A stretch of 64,000 bases of DNA from Clostridium sp. AM33-3 (lineage in GTDB: Bacteria > Bacillota > Clostridia > Lachnospirales > Lachnospiraceae), in NCBI RefSeq assembly GCF_003480315.1, contig NZ_QUIV01000005.1:1-64000 (forward strand), given 5' to 3'. The translations under genes were made by a program, and so were the position numbers. A model generated the notes under the pieces. The model ran no database searches. It saw only the letters and a program-made list of their open reading frames with translations, and had not been told where the DNA came from. The first letter of the stretch is position 1; every line of letters starts with the position of its first letter. Shown in pieces: positions 1 through 8,028 of this stretch.

Positions 1-60
1 ACTGAGTAATTTTATCTTACATCAGTTTGGAGGTTTACACAAACTTTGGGATACTCCCTA
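1..60. mobile_element. Possible right end of an insertion sequence (IS256-like), cut by window edge
   Basis: An inverted repeat is visible at about 25-47, AGTTTG pairing with CAAACT, followed by a GGGATACTCCC-type edge near 49-59. The pattern of TTTACACAAA followed by a C-rich end resembles the terminal repeats of IS256-family elements in gut Firmicutes. The transposase itself would lie to the left, outside the window. The family assignment is from memory of the pattern; no transposase residues are present to confirm it. Confidence 0.3.
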
Positions 61-177
61 ATGTCGTTCCACCTCCTCGTCATTTATATAGTTATCTCCT
101 ACTTTCATGGGAATGATCACGTCCTTACTATCTTATGACATAAGCATAGCAACATTTTTCGGACATGACAAGGTGAA
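61..177. other. AT-rich non-coding spacer
   Basis: There is no convincing gene between the putative IS edge and the terminator of the first small gene. A minus-strand stretch of about 20 codons ends near 80, but it has an in-frame stop just upstream and no recognisable product. It could be the tail of a destroyed gene. Confidence 0.4.
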
Positions 178-180
178 AGC

Positions 181-214
181 AAAAACTCCCGGCCATTTTC
201 TGACCGAGAGTTTC
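181..214 (-). terminator. Intrinsic terminator of the HTH stub / PARG-like operon
   Basis: Read on the minus strand, AACTCTCGGTC pairs with GGCCGGGAGTT, allowing G-U pairs, around a short AT-rich loop. A run of five T follows. It begins four bases after the stop codon of the 52-codon gene, so it ends the accessory operon. Confidence 0.8.
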
Positions 215-217
215 TTT

Positions 218-376
218 TTATTTTTCAGTTTCAAATTTTTCTTTTTTGCGCAAGCTAATCATTTCCCCGATTTTCTGATATTCAGTACGGGATTCGTCCC
301 AGGCCTTTTTGAAATCCGGATCCGTTTTTCTCAGCATTTCGATTTGCTCTGACACATTTGTTTTTCTAAATGGCAT
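218..376 (-). CDS. 52-aa N-terminal remnant of an XRE/HigA-like HTH protein
   Basis: This short gene begins MPFRKTNVSEQIEML and ends LRKKEKFETEK. The segment around EYQKIGEMISLRKKEK matches the region that leads into the helix-turn-helix of XRE-family (HigA-antitoxin-like) regulators of Clostridia, but the reading frame stops where the DNA-binding helices should begin. A ribosome binding site (GAGGG) lies 8 bases before the ATG, the start is only 14 nt after the PARG-like gene, and a good terminator follows, so it is probably still transcribed and translated. It is either a truncated pseudogene fragment or a short protein that kept only the N-terminal part. The family call is from sequence pattern only. 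Confidence 0.6.
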   Translation of the reverse strand: MPFRKTNVSEQIEMLRKTDPDFKKAWDESRTEYQKIGEMISLRKKEKFETEK

Positions 377-390
377 ATTTGATTTTCCCT

Positions 391-1239
391 CTACTTCTCC
401 AGGCCGCCCAGGACTCGCTTGAAAACCTTGAAATTCATATCATTCTGCGGCGGACAATAAACAGCAAACTCCACAGTTTCAAATGCATGCAGATAATCCG
501 CAATTACTTCCTTAGCAGCTCTTGCAACTACTTCCGGCTTATTTTGGTATGCTCCGCACCCAAAAGCGCCGAGAATCACGACTTCCGCATCATTCAGAAC
601 CGCTACATCCAGAATCCTGGACAGTCTCTTCTTATGGATTTCCAAAAGTTCCTTATCAGTGATTTTTACTGTAGGAGTGACATTGTTTCGGATATCATGG
701 AAACTTTTCTTTACGCGTAGATCCGGAGCCGCGCAGGTAATTACATCCACATCATACCATGCAGCTTCATCCATCAGTTGTGGCTTTGCTGTATCCGTTT
801 TAAAAACAGTCACGGCAGGCGTATAGATGATATCTGCAGTACCTATCGGATTTTTCGCTTTTCTGTGCGGGCTATAAAAGCCCTTCTCCAGTTCCGGTAC
901 ACTCAGACAGAAATACAGTCCAGAGCATCTGCAAAGACACTCTTCCTGCGCACCAGCTCCCCTAAGCACTCCTCCGCCTGGCTTATATGGCGATGCAAAG
1001 CTGTGCACAGCTACTTTCTGCCCGGCATAGCCAGAAGCCGCCTCGAAAGTCCGCTTTGTGGATACTACTACTTTTGCTTCATCAGAAAAGTGCTTCTTAT
1101 CCACAACTGGCAGTTTCTCGCTTTCCAGAATCAATTTCTGATTCTTCACTGACTCTGCAACAGAAGCTTTCAGCTTTTCATTCTTTTCGCACAGCCTTTT
1201 CGTATCTTCAAAAATCTCCACATTTTCGTATGTGTTCAT
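391..1239 (-). CDS. TIGR02452 family protein (microbial PARG-like, DUF2263)
   Basis: A 282-aa protein with the bacterial poly(ADP-ribose) glycohydrolase-like signature. GGG (residues 88-90) is followed by QEE (98-100) in the loop that binds ADP-ribose and supplies the two glutamates, and the C-terminal GAFGCGAYQN motif is also present. Family members are expected to remove ADP-ribose from targets, but the physiological substrate of this group is poorly known. The start at MNTYENV is chosen because GGAGAAG lies 5 bases upstream; an earlier in-frame Met lacks a site. The next gene begins 14 nt downstream and encodes a truncated XRE protein, so the pair may be the remains of a regulatory or toxin-antitoxin-like module. 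The AT-rich surroundings suggest acquired DNA. Confidence 0.85.
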   Translation of the reverse strand: MNTYENVEIFEDTKRLCEKNEKLKASVAESVKNQKLILESEKLPVVDKKHFSDEAKVVVSTKRTFEAASGYAGQKVAVHSFASPYKPGGGVLRGAGAQEECLCRCSGLYFCLSVPELEKGFYSPHRKAKNPIGTADIIYTPAVTVFKTDTAKPQLMDEAAWYDVDVITCAAPDLRVKKSFHDIRNNVTPTVKITDKELLEIHKKRLSRILDVAVLNDAEVVILGAFGCGAYQNKPEVVARAAKEVIADYLHAFETVEFAVYCPPQNDMNFKVFKRVLGGLEK

Positions 1240-1495
1240 TAATCTTCTCCGTCCCTTCTCTTTTGTGTATGGGTCTATTTTTAGCAAATATTTGATGAGA
1301 AGGGATTCAACCGGCAGTTGAATTTATACGAATAGATAGAACAGTGACTTTATTTTCTTGTTTAGTCAGTATAAAAAGCAGCTTTTGGCTGTACAAAATC
1401 AGTTCTGGCCCACTTCATCAATTCTCAACATCAACTTGTACACCGCTGAAAAATGGCTTAGAATAAGGCTTTCTGGCACTTTCAGCACCCATTTT

Positions 1496-1658
1496 TACTA
1501 TACAATTTAGTGTACAATTTTTTGAGGAACAGGTGTACAACTGTACAAATTTTGCCAGTGGATAAAGTCTTTTAATTTTTTACGCGCGATGGGTTATAAA
1601 ACGGACATCAAGTTTGTTAAAAATTGTACTATACAACTTTTGTACAACAACTGTACAA
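1496..1658. repeat. Two imperfect direct repeats built from TATACAA/TGTACAA motifs
   Basis: Copy A (about 1496-1549) and copy B (about 1627-1659) share the order ACTATACAA, TGTACAA, AACTGTACAAA. Exact TGTACAA occurs at 1390, 1511, 1534, 1542, 1641 and 1652, and TTGTAC at 1436 and 1625. Such repeated palindromic cores are typical of binding sites for a repressor, a replication initiator or the arm sites of a recombinase. Which one applies cannot be told from the sequence. Confidence 0.6.
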
Positions 1659-1742
1659 AAATAAATATCTGGCTGCAATATTCCGCACTAAGTTATGATA
1701 TCTATTCTATACTATCTATCACAGCGAAAATTGCAAAGGAAA

Positions 1743-1782
1743 AGCCCGGGAACCCGCATAAATGCTAGATTCCCGGACTTAT
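1743..1782 (-). terminator. tsf: Intrinsic terminator downstream of tsf
   Basis: On the minus strand AAGTCCGGGAA pairs with TTCCCGGGCTT around a 17-nt loop and is followed by TTTTCC. It lies about 65 nt after the tsf stop codon and closes the rpsB-tsf unit. Confidence 0.8.
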
Positions 1783-1846
1783 AATATTCCTTATCAAGTT
1801 CTACTAAGCTGTCAGTTTTAAAGGTTCAGAAAATGCGAAATTCGCA

Positions 1847-2785
1847 TTAGTTACCCATCTGCTTTGCAACTTCCTCTGCAAAGTTCTCCTCTTTCTTCTC
1901 AAGACCCTCACCAGTCTCGAAACGAACAAAGCCCTTAACAGTGATGTTTGCACCGTTCTCTTTTGCAACCTGAGCTACGTACTGAGCTACGGACTGCTTG
2001 CCATCCTCTGCCTTTACGTAGGTCTGGTCTAACAGGCAGATCTCTTTCATCTCTTTGTTGATACGGCCCTGGATCATGCCCTGGATTACCTTCTCCGGCT
2101 TGGAAGCTTCCTTCGGATCGTTCTGGATCTGAGCCATCAGGATGCTCTTCTCGTGCTCGATGAACTCTGCGCTAACCTCGTCACGGCTGGTGTATTTCGG
2201 ATTCAGAGCTGCGATCTGCATAGCGATGTTCTTGCCCATCTCTTTTACAGCATCGTTTACAACACTGGTCTCAACGTCAACCAGAACGCCGATTCTGCCG
2301 CCAGCGTGGATGTAGGATACAACAACACCGTTCTCCTCTACAACCTGTTTGAAACGACGGATGTTCATGTTCTCGCCGATGATGGAGATCTGGGAAGACA
2401 GAGCCTCTTTTACGGTCAGGCTCTCGTCTGCTGCCCACTTCTCAGCCATGAAGGTATCCATGTCTGCTGCGGTGGTAGTCAGAGCCTGTGCTGCAACCTG
2501 TGCAACGTAAGCCTGGAATTTTGCATTCTTTGCAACGAAGTCGGTCTCAGCATTAACCTCAACAACAACTGCCTTCTTCTCGTCCTCGGTCATAGCGGTT
2601 GCTACGATACCCTCAGCTGCGATACGGCCTGCCTTCTTCTCTGCGCCGGCAAGTCCTTTCTCTCTTAAGAACTCTACTGCCTTGTCCATATCACCGTCGG
2701 TAGCTGCAAGAGCTTTCTTGCAATCCATCATACCTGCACCGGTCATTTCTCTTAACTCTTTTACCATTGCTGCGGTAACTGCCAT
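1847..2785 (-). CDS. tsf: Elongation factor Ts
   Basis: A 312-aa protein that exchanges GDP for GTP on EF-Tu during translation elongation. The N-terminal UBA-like domain carries the family signature TGAGMMDCKKAL (15-26), and TDFVAKN (81-87) is the conserved core motif that disrupts the Mg site of EF-Tu. The rest is the dimerisation/core region. It is slightly longer than the 283-aa E. coli protein. It lies downstream of rpsB, the conserved arrangement, with a terminator hairpin between them that may lower its expression relative to S2. The GGAGGG upstream supports the ATG at 2785. Confidence 0.98.
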   Translation of the reverse strand: MAVTAAMVKELREMTGAGMMDCKKALAATDGDMDKAVEFLREKGLAGAEKKAGRIAAEGIVATAMTEDEKKAVVVEVNAETDFVAKNAKFQAYVAQVAAQALTTTAADMDTFMAEKWAADESLTVKEALSSQISIIGENMNIRRFKQVVEENGVVVSYIHAGGRIGVLVDVETSVVNDAVKEMGKNIAMQIAALNPKYTSRDEVSAEFIEHEKSILMAQIQNDPKEASKPEKVIQGMIQGRINKEMKEICLLDQTYVKAEDGKQSVAQYVAQVAKENGANITVKGFVRFETGEGLEKKEENFAEEVAKQMGN

Positions 2786-2833
2786 TGTTAATTCCCTCCA
2801 TTTTATATTTTGTTTTTATTTTCTTTTACAAAC

Positions 2834-2874
2834 AAAAATGCTCCAACCTGCCGCATAAGCTGCAGGTCGAAGCA
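2834..2874 (-). terminator. Intercistronic terminator/attenuator between rpsB and tsf
   Basis: A 13-bp stem on the minus strand, TGCTTCGACCTGC with GCAGGTTGGAGCA, is followed directly by TTTTTGTTTG. It lies between the rpsB stop and the tsf start, so it probably lets part of the transcripts end after rpsB. Confidence 0.75.
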
Positions 2875-2887
2875 CCTTATTTCTCGA

Positions 2888-3616
2888 TTAAGCCTCGGTG
2901 GTCTCCTCTGCCTCAGCAAAGTCAGCCTGAGCCTCACCCTGGTTTGCCTCGATTACTGCATCTGCCATCTTAGCCACGATTAATTTAACGGCTCTGATTG
3001 CATCGTCGTTACCCGGGATTACGTAGTCAAGCTCTTCCGGATCACAGTTGGTATCAGCGATACCAATTAACGGAATACCCAGAGTATGAGCCTCCTGTAC
3101 GCAGATTCTCTCTTTCTTCGGATCTACGATGAAGATAGCATCCGGCAGTTTCTTCATCTCTTTGATACCGCCAAGGTTCTTCTCCAGCTTCTCCCACTCT
3201 TTCTTGATCTCGATAACTTCCTTCTTCGGCAGTACATCGAAAGTACCGTCCTCAGCCATGGTCTCGATTGCTTTCAGTCTTGCGATACGGCTCTGAATGG
3301 TCTTGAAGTTGGTCAGCATACCACCTAACCATCTCTCGTTTACATAGAACATTCCGCAACGCTCAGCCTCAGTCTTGATTGCATCCTGTGCCTGCTTCTT
3401 GGTACCAACGAAAAGGATGGTGCCGCCGTTTGCAGCGATATCAGATACTGCATTGTAAGCCTCGTCTACCTTACCTACAGATTTCTGTAAGTCGATGATG
3501 TAGATACCGTTACGCTCGGTGTAGATGTACGGAGCCATTTTCGGGTTCCATCTTCTGGTCTGATGTCCGAAATGAACACCTGCCTCTAACAGCTGCTTCA
3601 TAGAAATAACGCTCAT
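2888..3616 (-). CDS. rpsB: 30S ribosomal protein S2
   Basis: A 242-aa ribosomal protein of the small subunit, needed for assembly and for binding S1-like factors and mRNA. It begins [20 protein letters not shown], the typical S2 opening, and contains the [10 protein letters not shown] and [10 protein letters not shown] motifs. The ATG at 3616 is chosen because GGAGG lies 8 nt upstream; an in-frame upstream Met lies before the promoter and cannot be used. The acidic C-terminal tail ([13 protein letters not shown]) is a common extension in Clostridia. Its transcript begins at the strong promoter at 3726-3754 and passes through a structured leader, which may bind S2 itself. Confidence 0.98.
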   Translation of the reverse strand: MSVISMKQLLEAGVHFGHQTRRWNPKMAPYIYTERNGIYIIDLQKSVGKVDEAYNAVSDIAANGGTILFVGTKKQAQDAIKTEAERCGMFYVNERWLGGMLTNFKTIQSRIARLKAIETMAEDGTFDVLPKKEVIEIKKEWEKLEKNLGGIKEMKKLPDAIFIVDPKKERICVQEAHTLGIPLIGIADTNCDPEELDYVIPGNDDAIRAVKLIVAKMADAVIEANQGEAQADFAEAEETTEA

Positions 3617-3646
3617 GTTTGTTTCCTCCATTTGGTTTTTTACTTC

Positions 3647-3705
3647 CGTCTGCGTCTCGCACTTCCTCTGGGACCATAAGGCACCACCATCAGAATCAGC
3701 AGACG
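3647..3705 (-). promoter_or_regulatory. Structured 5' leader of rpsB (candidate S2 autoregulatory element)
   Basis: The leader RNA is closed by a 7-bp stem, CGTCTGC with GCAGACG, and encloses a 45-nt region rich in G and conserved-looking loops (GGTGGTGCC, CCAGAGG). It sits between the promoter and the rpsB ribosome binding site. Ribosomal protein leaders that bind their own product are common, so autoregulation by S2 is inferred, not shown. Confidence 0.5.
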
Positions 3706-3725
3706 TGTTTTTTGTCAGCCCCACT

Positions 3726-3754
3726 AGCATACCATAACTGTCAGAGTTTGACAA
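3726..3754 (-). promoter_or_regulatory. Sigma-A promoter of rpsB-tsf
   Basis: On the minus strand the -35 box is TTGTCA (3749-3754) and the -10 box is TATGCT (3726-3731), separated by exactly 17 nt. It lies 110 nt upstream of the rpsB start and just before the structured leader. Confidence 0.8.
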
Positions 3755-3824
3755 GGGCTTTTTCTTTGAAATCTGCCTGAAATTTGCCATGGCACATTCT
3801 TTTTTATAGTTCGCGTATCGGAAA

Positions 3825-3862
3825 CAAAAAAGGAAGAGGCAGATTCTGCATCTGTTTCTTCC
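3825..3862 (-). terminator. codY: Intrinsic terminator of codY
   Basis: The minus strand shows GGAAGA and ACAGAT pairing with ATCTG and TCTTCC around GCAGA, followed by TTTTTTG. It lies 30 nt after the codY stop and separates codY from the rpsB promoter. Confidence 0.85.
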
Positions 3863-3891
3863 TTTTCTATATGCTATATTCTCATGACCCG

Positions 3892-4668
3892 CTATTTGGA
3901 TGTTTTGATGTTCTTCAGTTCATCAAAGACTACATCGTTCAGTACCTTGATGTAAGTTCCCTTCATGCCGGAAGATCTTGACTCAATAACACCGGCACTC
4001 TCGAACTTGCGGAGTGCATTTACGATAACGGAGCGGGTGATCCCCACACGGTCCGCGATTTTACTTGCTACCAGAATTCCCTCGTTTCCATCCAGTTCCT
4101 CAAAAATATGGGTAATGGCTTCCAGTTCGGAGAAGGATAAGGTACTGATGGCTGATTTGACGATCTGGACTTTTCGGGTCTCTTCCGCGTTTTCCTCATT
4201 TACGGAACGCATCATCTCCAGTCCGACTACCGTGGTACCGTATTCGCTTAAGATGATGTCGTCGATGTCATACTGTTCATCGCATTTATAAATGAATAAG
4301 GTGCCCAGGCGCTCACCCGCAATGTCGATCGGAGTAATGATGGCCTGATACTTCTTTACGTTCTCCTCTGCGAAGCCCAGTGTCGCAAGGTTGACGTTCT
4401 CTTTTGTGGAGAGGATGCTGAGCAGGCGCTCATTCAGCATACGGTCTACAAAACCGCCCACCTGATCCTCAATCAATTCCTCAATTTCATCGACTCCGGG
4501 ACAAAGACCTACGCCGAGAACCTTTCCTTTCTTACTGATCACCAAAATATTGGATAACAGGATCTCGCTCAGGACTTTACAAATGTCGTTGAATACCACT
4601 TTATGGGAATTGTTATTATGCAGTAACTTATTGATTTTTCTGGTCTTATCAAGAAGCTGTACACTCAT
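3892..4668 (-). CDS. codY: GTP- and branched-chain-amino-acid-sensing global repressor CodY
   Basis: A 258-aa regulator with the hallmark opening [17 protein letters not shown]. Residues 1-155 form the GAF domain that binds isoleucine, leucine and valine. Residues about 180-258 form the winged helix, with the recognition helices at 201-220 ([20 protein letters not shown]). When GTP and branched-chain amino acids are plentiful, CodY represses amino acid uptake and synthesis, and often sporulation. Here spoIVA and a liv-type transporter in the same window are natural candidate targets. The ATG at 4668 has AGGAGG 9 nt upstream. The gene has its own promoter and terminator, so it is expressed separately from topA. 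Confidence 0.97.
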   Translation of the reverse strand: MSVQLLDKTRKINKLLHNNNSHKVVFNDICKVLSEILLSNILVISKKGKVLGVGLCPGVDEIEELIEDQVGGFVDRMLNERLLSILSTKENVNLATLGFAEENVKKYQAIITPIDIAGERLGTLFIYKCDEQYDIDDIILSEYGTTVVGLEMMRSVNEENAEETRKVQIVKSAISTLSFSELEAITHIFEELDGNEGILVASKIADRVGITRSVIVNALRKFESAGVIESRSSGMKGTYIKVLNDVVFDELKNIKTSK

Positions 4669-4726
4669 TTCAAAAAACCTCCTCAATTAATTGATATTCG
4701 CTTCCACAACCTTCTCCAATATCTAA

Positions 4727-4755
4727 ATATTAGCACGATTTCGAATGAATAACAA
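4727..4755 (-). promoter_or_regulatory. Sigma-A promoter of codY
   Basis: The -35 box TTGTTA (4750-4755) and -10 box TAATAT (4727-4732) are separated by 17 nt on the minus strand. The spacing to the codY start is about 60 nt. Confidence 0.75.
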
Positions 4756-4766
4756 GAGTTTTTTGA

Positions 4767-4781
4767 AATTTTCAATTAATT
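4767..4781. promoter_or_regulatory. CodY-box-like sequence upstream of the codY promoter
   Basis: AATTTTCAATTAATT differs from the CodY consensus AATTTTCWGAAAATT at three positions. It lies just upstream of the -35 box and touches the topA stop codon. It could mediate autoregulation, but in AT-rich DNA a match of this quality may be chance. Confidence 0.3.
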
Positions 4782-6871
4782 TAATCATTCGGCTGTTTTT
4801 CTTTGATATTTGTTGTATAACCGCACTGTTCATTGGAACAGAGGAGCTTGCTGCCCTTCTCTACCATGTAGCTGCCGCATTTCGGGCAACGCTCAGCAGA
4901 TGGCTTCTGCCAGGACATGAAATCACACTCCGGATTATTCTCACAGCCGTAATAACGTCTTCCCTTCTTGGTCTTCTTGATAACAATATCTTTTCCGCAC
5001 TTCGGACATGCTACTCCGATCTTCTCCAGATACGGCTTGGTGTTCTTGCAGTCCGGGAATCCCGGGCAGGCCAGGAATTTGCCGTGTGGGCCGTATTTGA
5101 CTACCATATTCCGTCCACATACATCGCAGATGACATCGGATACTTCGTCCGCGATCTTCACGGACTCCAGCGTCTTCTCTGCGGTTGCCACAGCCTGATC
5201 CAGATCCGGGTAGAAATTCTCGATGATGGTCTTCCACTTCACGGTTCCGTCTGCGACCTTATCCAGCAAAAGCTCCATATTTGCGGTAAAGCTCAGATCC
5301 ACAATGCTCGGGAAGCACTTCTTCATAATGCCGTTGACTGCCTCACCAAGCTCCGTAACATACAGGTTCTTGTTTTCTTTGGTCACATAGCGTCTCGCCA
5401 GGATCGTTGTAATGGTCGGTGCGTAGGTACTCGGACGTCCAATGCCCTGTTCCTCCATGGCCTTAACCAGGGATGCCTCCGTATAATGCGCCGGCGGCTG
5501 GGTAAAATGCTGGCTCGGCTTTAACTCCGAAAGAGTCAGCACATCGCCGGCTTCCAGCTTGCCAAGAAGCGCGTTGCCTGTCTCCTTGTCATCTTCCTGC
5601 ACATAGACGGACATAAAGCCGTCGAAGGACAATTTGGATGCTGACAGGGTAAAGATATAATTTCCTGCCATCACCTTCACGGAGGTCGTCGTATACACTG
5701 CCGGCTGCATGCGGCTTGCGGTGAAACGTTTCCAGATCAGCTGGTATAAGCGGAACTGGTCACGCTGCAGGGAGTCCTTGACCATGGTCGGGGTCCGGGT
5801 AATGTCAGTCGGACGGATAGCCTCATGCGCGTCCTGGATCTTTCCGGTGGATTTCTTGGTCTGATCCTGCTGCAGCACATAGTCCGCGCCGAAGGTGTGC
5901 TCCACATAAGCACGTGCTGCCGCGTCGGCCTCGTCCGCGATCCGGGTGGAATCCGTACGCAGGTAGGTGATCAGGCCCACGGTGCCCTGTCCCTTGACAT
6001 CCACGCCCTCGTACAACTGCTGGGCGATCCTCATGGTCTTCTGAGTGGAGAAATTCAGCACCTTGGAGGCTTCCTGCTGCAGGGTACTGGTGGTGAACGG
6101 GATCGGCGGCTTCTTGCTGCGCTCTCCGTACTTTACATCTTCCACCACATAATCCTTTCCCTCCAGCTCGGCCAGGATCTGGTCCAGCTCGTCTTTTTTA
6201 TGAATGGCGATTTTTTCGTCACGCGTGCCGTAAAACTTTGCATTTAAGGTTTTTTTGCTTCCCTTCTGGGAAAAATCTGCCTCAAGGTTCCAGTATTCCT
6301 CCGGGATGAAGGCCTCAATCTCGGCTTCGCGGTCGCAGATCATACGGAGTGCCACTGACTGTACACGTCCGGCACTCAAGCCACGCTTTACTTTGGCCCA
6401 TAACAGCGGGCTGATGCGGTAACCCACCATACGGTCCAGCATACGGCGTGTCTGCTGCGCATCAACCAGATGCATATCAATCGTGCGCGGTGCTTTTAAA
6501 GACGCCTTTACCGCATTTTTCGTGATCTCATTAAAGCTGATCCGGTAAACCTTTTTATCCTTTGCCTCATCCAGCTTCAGCGCTTTCATCAGGTGCCAGG
6601 AAATGGCCTCTCCCTCACGGTCCGGGTCCGTTGCGAGATAGATCTTGTCTGCTTTCTTCACTTCTTTTCGAAGCTTTGCCAGAATATCTCCTTTTCCGCG
6701 AATCGTAATATATTTTGGTTCATAATCATGCTCAGCGTCAAATCCGAGGCTGCTCTTTGGTAAATCTCTCACATGTCCGTTGGAAGCATCCACTTCATAG
6801 GTGGAGCCAAGGAATTTCTTAATGGTCTTAACCTTGGCCGGTGACTCCACAATCACTAAATTATTTGCCAT
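4781..6871 (-). CDS. topA: DNA topoisomerase I
   Basis: A 696-aa type IA topoisomerase that relaxes negative supercoils. The Toprim domain opens the protein (NLVIVESPAKVKTI, with DPDREGE further on). The catalytic tyrosine is Tyr303 in ITYLRTDS. The C-terminus carries three four-cysteine zinc ribbons (CDVCGRN, CPKCGKD and CPKCGSY clusters), typical for Firmicutes. The ATG at 6871 is preceded by AGGAG, and upstream in-frame Met codons lie inside dprA. Order yifB-dprA-topA-codY is conserved in Clostridia; dprA ends 45 nt upstream, so the three are probably one operon. Confidence 0.97.
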   Translation of the reverse strand: MANNLVIVESPAKVKTIKKFLGSTYEVDASNGHVRDLPKSSLGFDAEHDYEPKYITIRGKGDILAKLRKEVKKADKIYLATDPDREGEAISWHLMKALKLDEAKDKKVYRISFNEITKNAVKASLKAPRTIDMHLVDAQQTRRMLDRMVGYRISPLLWAKVKRGLSAGRVQSVALRMICDREAEIEAFIPEEYWNLEADFSQKGSKKTLNAKFYGTRDEKIAIHKKDELDQILAELEGKDYVVEDVKYGERSKKPPIPFTTSTLQQEASKVLNFSTQKTMRIAQQLYEGVDVKGQGTVGLITYLRTDSTRIADEADAAARAYVEHTFGADYVLQQDQTKKSTGKIQDAHEAIRPTDITRTPTMVKDSLQRDQFRLYQLIWKRFTASRMQPAVYTTTSVKVMAGNYIFTLSASKLSFDGFMSVYVQEDDKETGNALLGKLEAGDVLTLSELKPSQHFTQPPAHYTEASLVKAMEEQGIGRPSTYAPTITTILARRYVTKENKNLYVTELGEAVNGIMKKCFPSIVDLSFTANMELLLDKVADGTVKWKTIIENFYPDLDQAVATAEKTLESVKIADEVSDVICDVCGRNMVVKYGPHGKFLACPGFPDCKNTKPYLEKIGVACPKCGKDIVIKKTKKGRRYYGCENNPECDFMSWQKPSAERCPKCGSYMVEKGSKLLCSNEQCGYTTNIKEKQPND

Positions 6872-6915
6872 AACTACTCCTAATACCGGATCTCTCAAAA
6901 CCGTTCTGACGGCTT

Positions 6916-8028
6916 TCAGATCTTTTTTCCATAATAATGATTCGCTGTGCGAAACACATAGCCCTGCAGCTCCAGCTCCAGCAAAATCCCCATACATTCG
7001 CTGATGCTCATCCTACACCGGTCCGAAATTTCTTCCAGATGTTTCGCCTTGAAATCTAGGCAAGCATACACCATTTTTTCTGGCTTTGCAAGTGCATTTG
7101 CATTTTTTTCATGAATAATTAACCTTTTCTCGCACTTTACACCCAGGTATTCCAGGATATCATTTGGTGAAATTGCCATATGTGCCCCCTGCTGGATCAG
7201 TCGGTTGCAGCCCCCGCTTAAGTGATCCGTAATTCTTCCCGGCACGGCAAATATTTCTTTTCCCTGTTCCAGTCCCAGCTCTGCCGTGATCAGGGAACCG
7301 CTTTTCTCTTTCGCCTCCACCACCAGAACAGCGTCCGAAAGTCCGCTGATGATACGGTTGCGCATCGGAAAATGCATCGGAATCGGCCCGGAATCCAGCG
7401 GAAATTCAGAGATAATACCTCCATGCGTAAGCATTTGTCCATACAGCTTATAATGTGCCGAAGGATAACAGATATTTACGCCGCAGCCTAAAATCCCATA
7501 GGTATCTGCTCCTGCCTTTAAGGCGCCCTGATGAGCCGCGCCGTCAATCCCAATGGCAAGACCGCTGATGATCTGTACCCTCTCCTTTGCAAGCATCTCC
7601 GCAAATGCAGATGCCAGCTGGCTCCCATATTCCGAGCATCCGCGGGCTCCTACCACTGCCACCGCCGGAAGCTTTGGATCCGGCAGCTTTCCGCGCACAT
7701 AAAGTGCCATCGGATAGCCATGGATATGTAAAAGCCGCTCCGGATATTCCGGATCAAGAGGCGTAACAAAACGGATTTTTCGCTCTGCTAGCTTTTCGTA
7801 CTCCTCCAGATATTCTGACCATCTCTTTTTCCCCTCACAGAATGCCTTAAGCTGGGCTTCCCTCAGGATACCACTCTCCCTGATCGCTGTTTCTTCTATA
7901 TTAAATAGGTTTGAATAACCCCCAAAATATTCTCCAAGGGAACAGATCGATACTGCACCAAGCTGCTGAATCTGATTCAGGCAGAAAAGCATGCGCCGTT
8001 CCTGCTCCATGTTAGTTTGGTACGTCAT
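6916..8028 (-). CDS. dprA: DNA processing protein DprA
   Basis: A 370-aa protein that binds incoming single-stranded DNA and loads RecA during natural transformation. The Rossmann-like DNA-binding core is clear: VAVVGARG, SGLAIGIDGAAH, GCGVNICYP, and FPMRNRIISGLSDAVLVVEA, followed by SGSLITA and AVPG. A C-terminal winged-helix region (about 310-370) follows. The ATG at 8028 has GGAGG 7 nt upstream and overlaps the end of yifB by 17 nt, so translation is probably coupled. Many bacteria keep dprA without known competence, so a role in general recombination is also possible. Confidence 0.96.
   Translation of the reverse strand: MTYQTNMEQERRMLFCLNQIQQLGAVSICSLGEYFGGYSNLFNIEETAIRESGILREAQLKAFCEGKKRWSEYLEEYEKLAERKIRFVTPLDPEYPERLLHIHGYPMALYVRGKLPDPKLPAVAVVGARGCSEYGSQLASAFAEMLAKERVQIISGLAIGIDGAAHQGALKAGADTYGILGCGVNICYPSAHYKLYGQMLTHGGIISEFPLDSGPIPMHFPMRNRIISGLSDAVLVVEAKEKSGSLITAELGLEQGKEIFAVPGRITDHLSGGCNRLIQQGAHMAISPNDILEYLGVKCEKRLIIHEKNANALAKPEKMVYACLDFKAKHLEEISDRCRMSISECMGILLELELQGYVFRTANHYYGKKI

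Larger units (their letters stand above)
1240..1846. other. 607-nt gene-free AT-rich region with TGTACA repeats
   Basis: No gene is visible between the PARG-like gene and tsf. It holds a dense cluster of TGTACAA/TTGTACA sites (1390-1658) and, next to tsf, an intrinsic terminator. The low GC contrasts with the core genes to the right, so the accessory/core boundary probably lies here. Confidence 0.7.

Noticed and set aside
107-352. 81-codon plus-strand frame near the left edge
   Set aside because: It overlaps the HTH stub and its terminator on the other strand, and the translation is low-complexity Phe-rich sequence.
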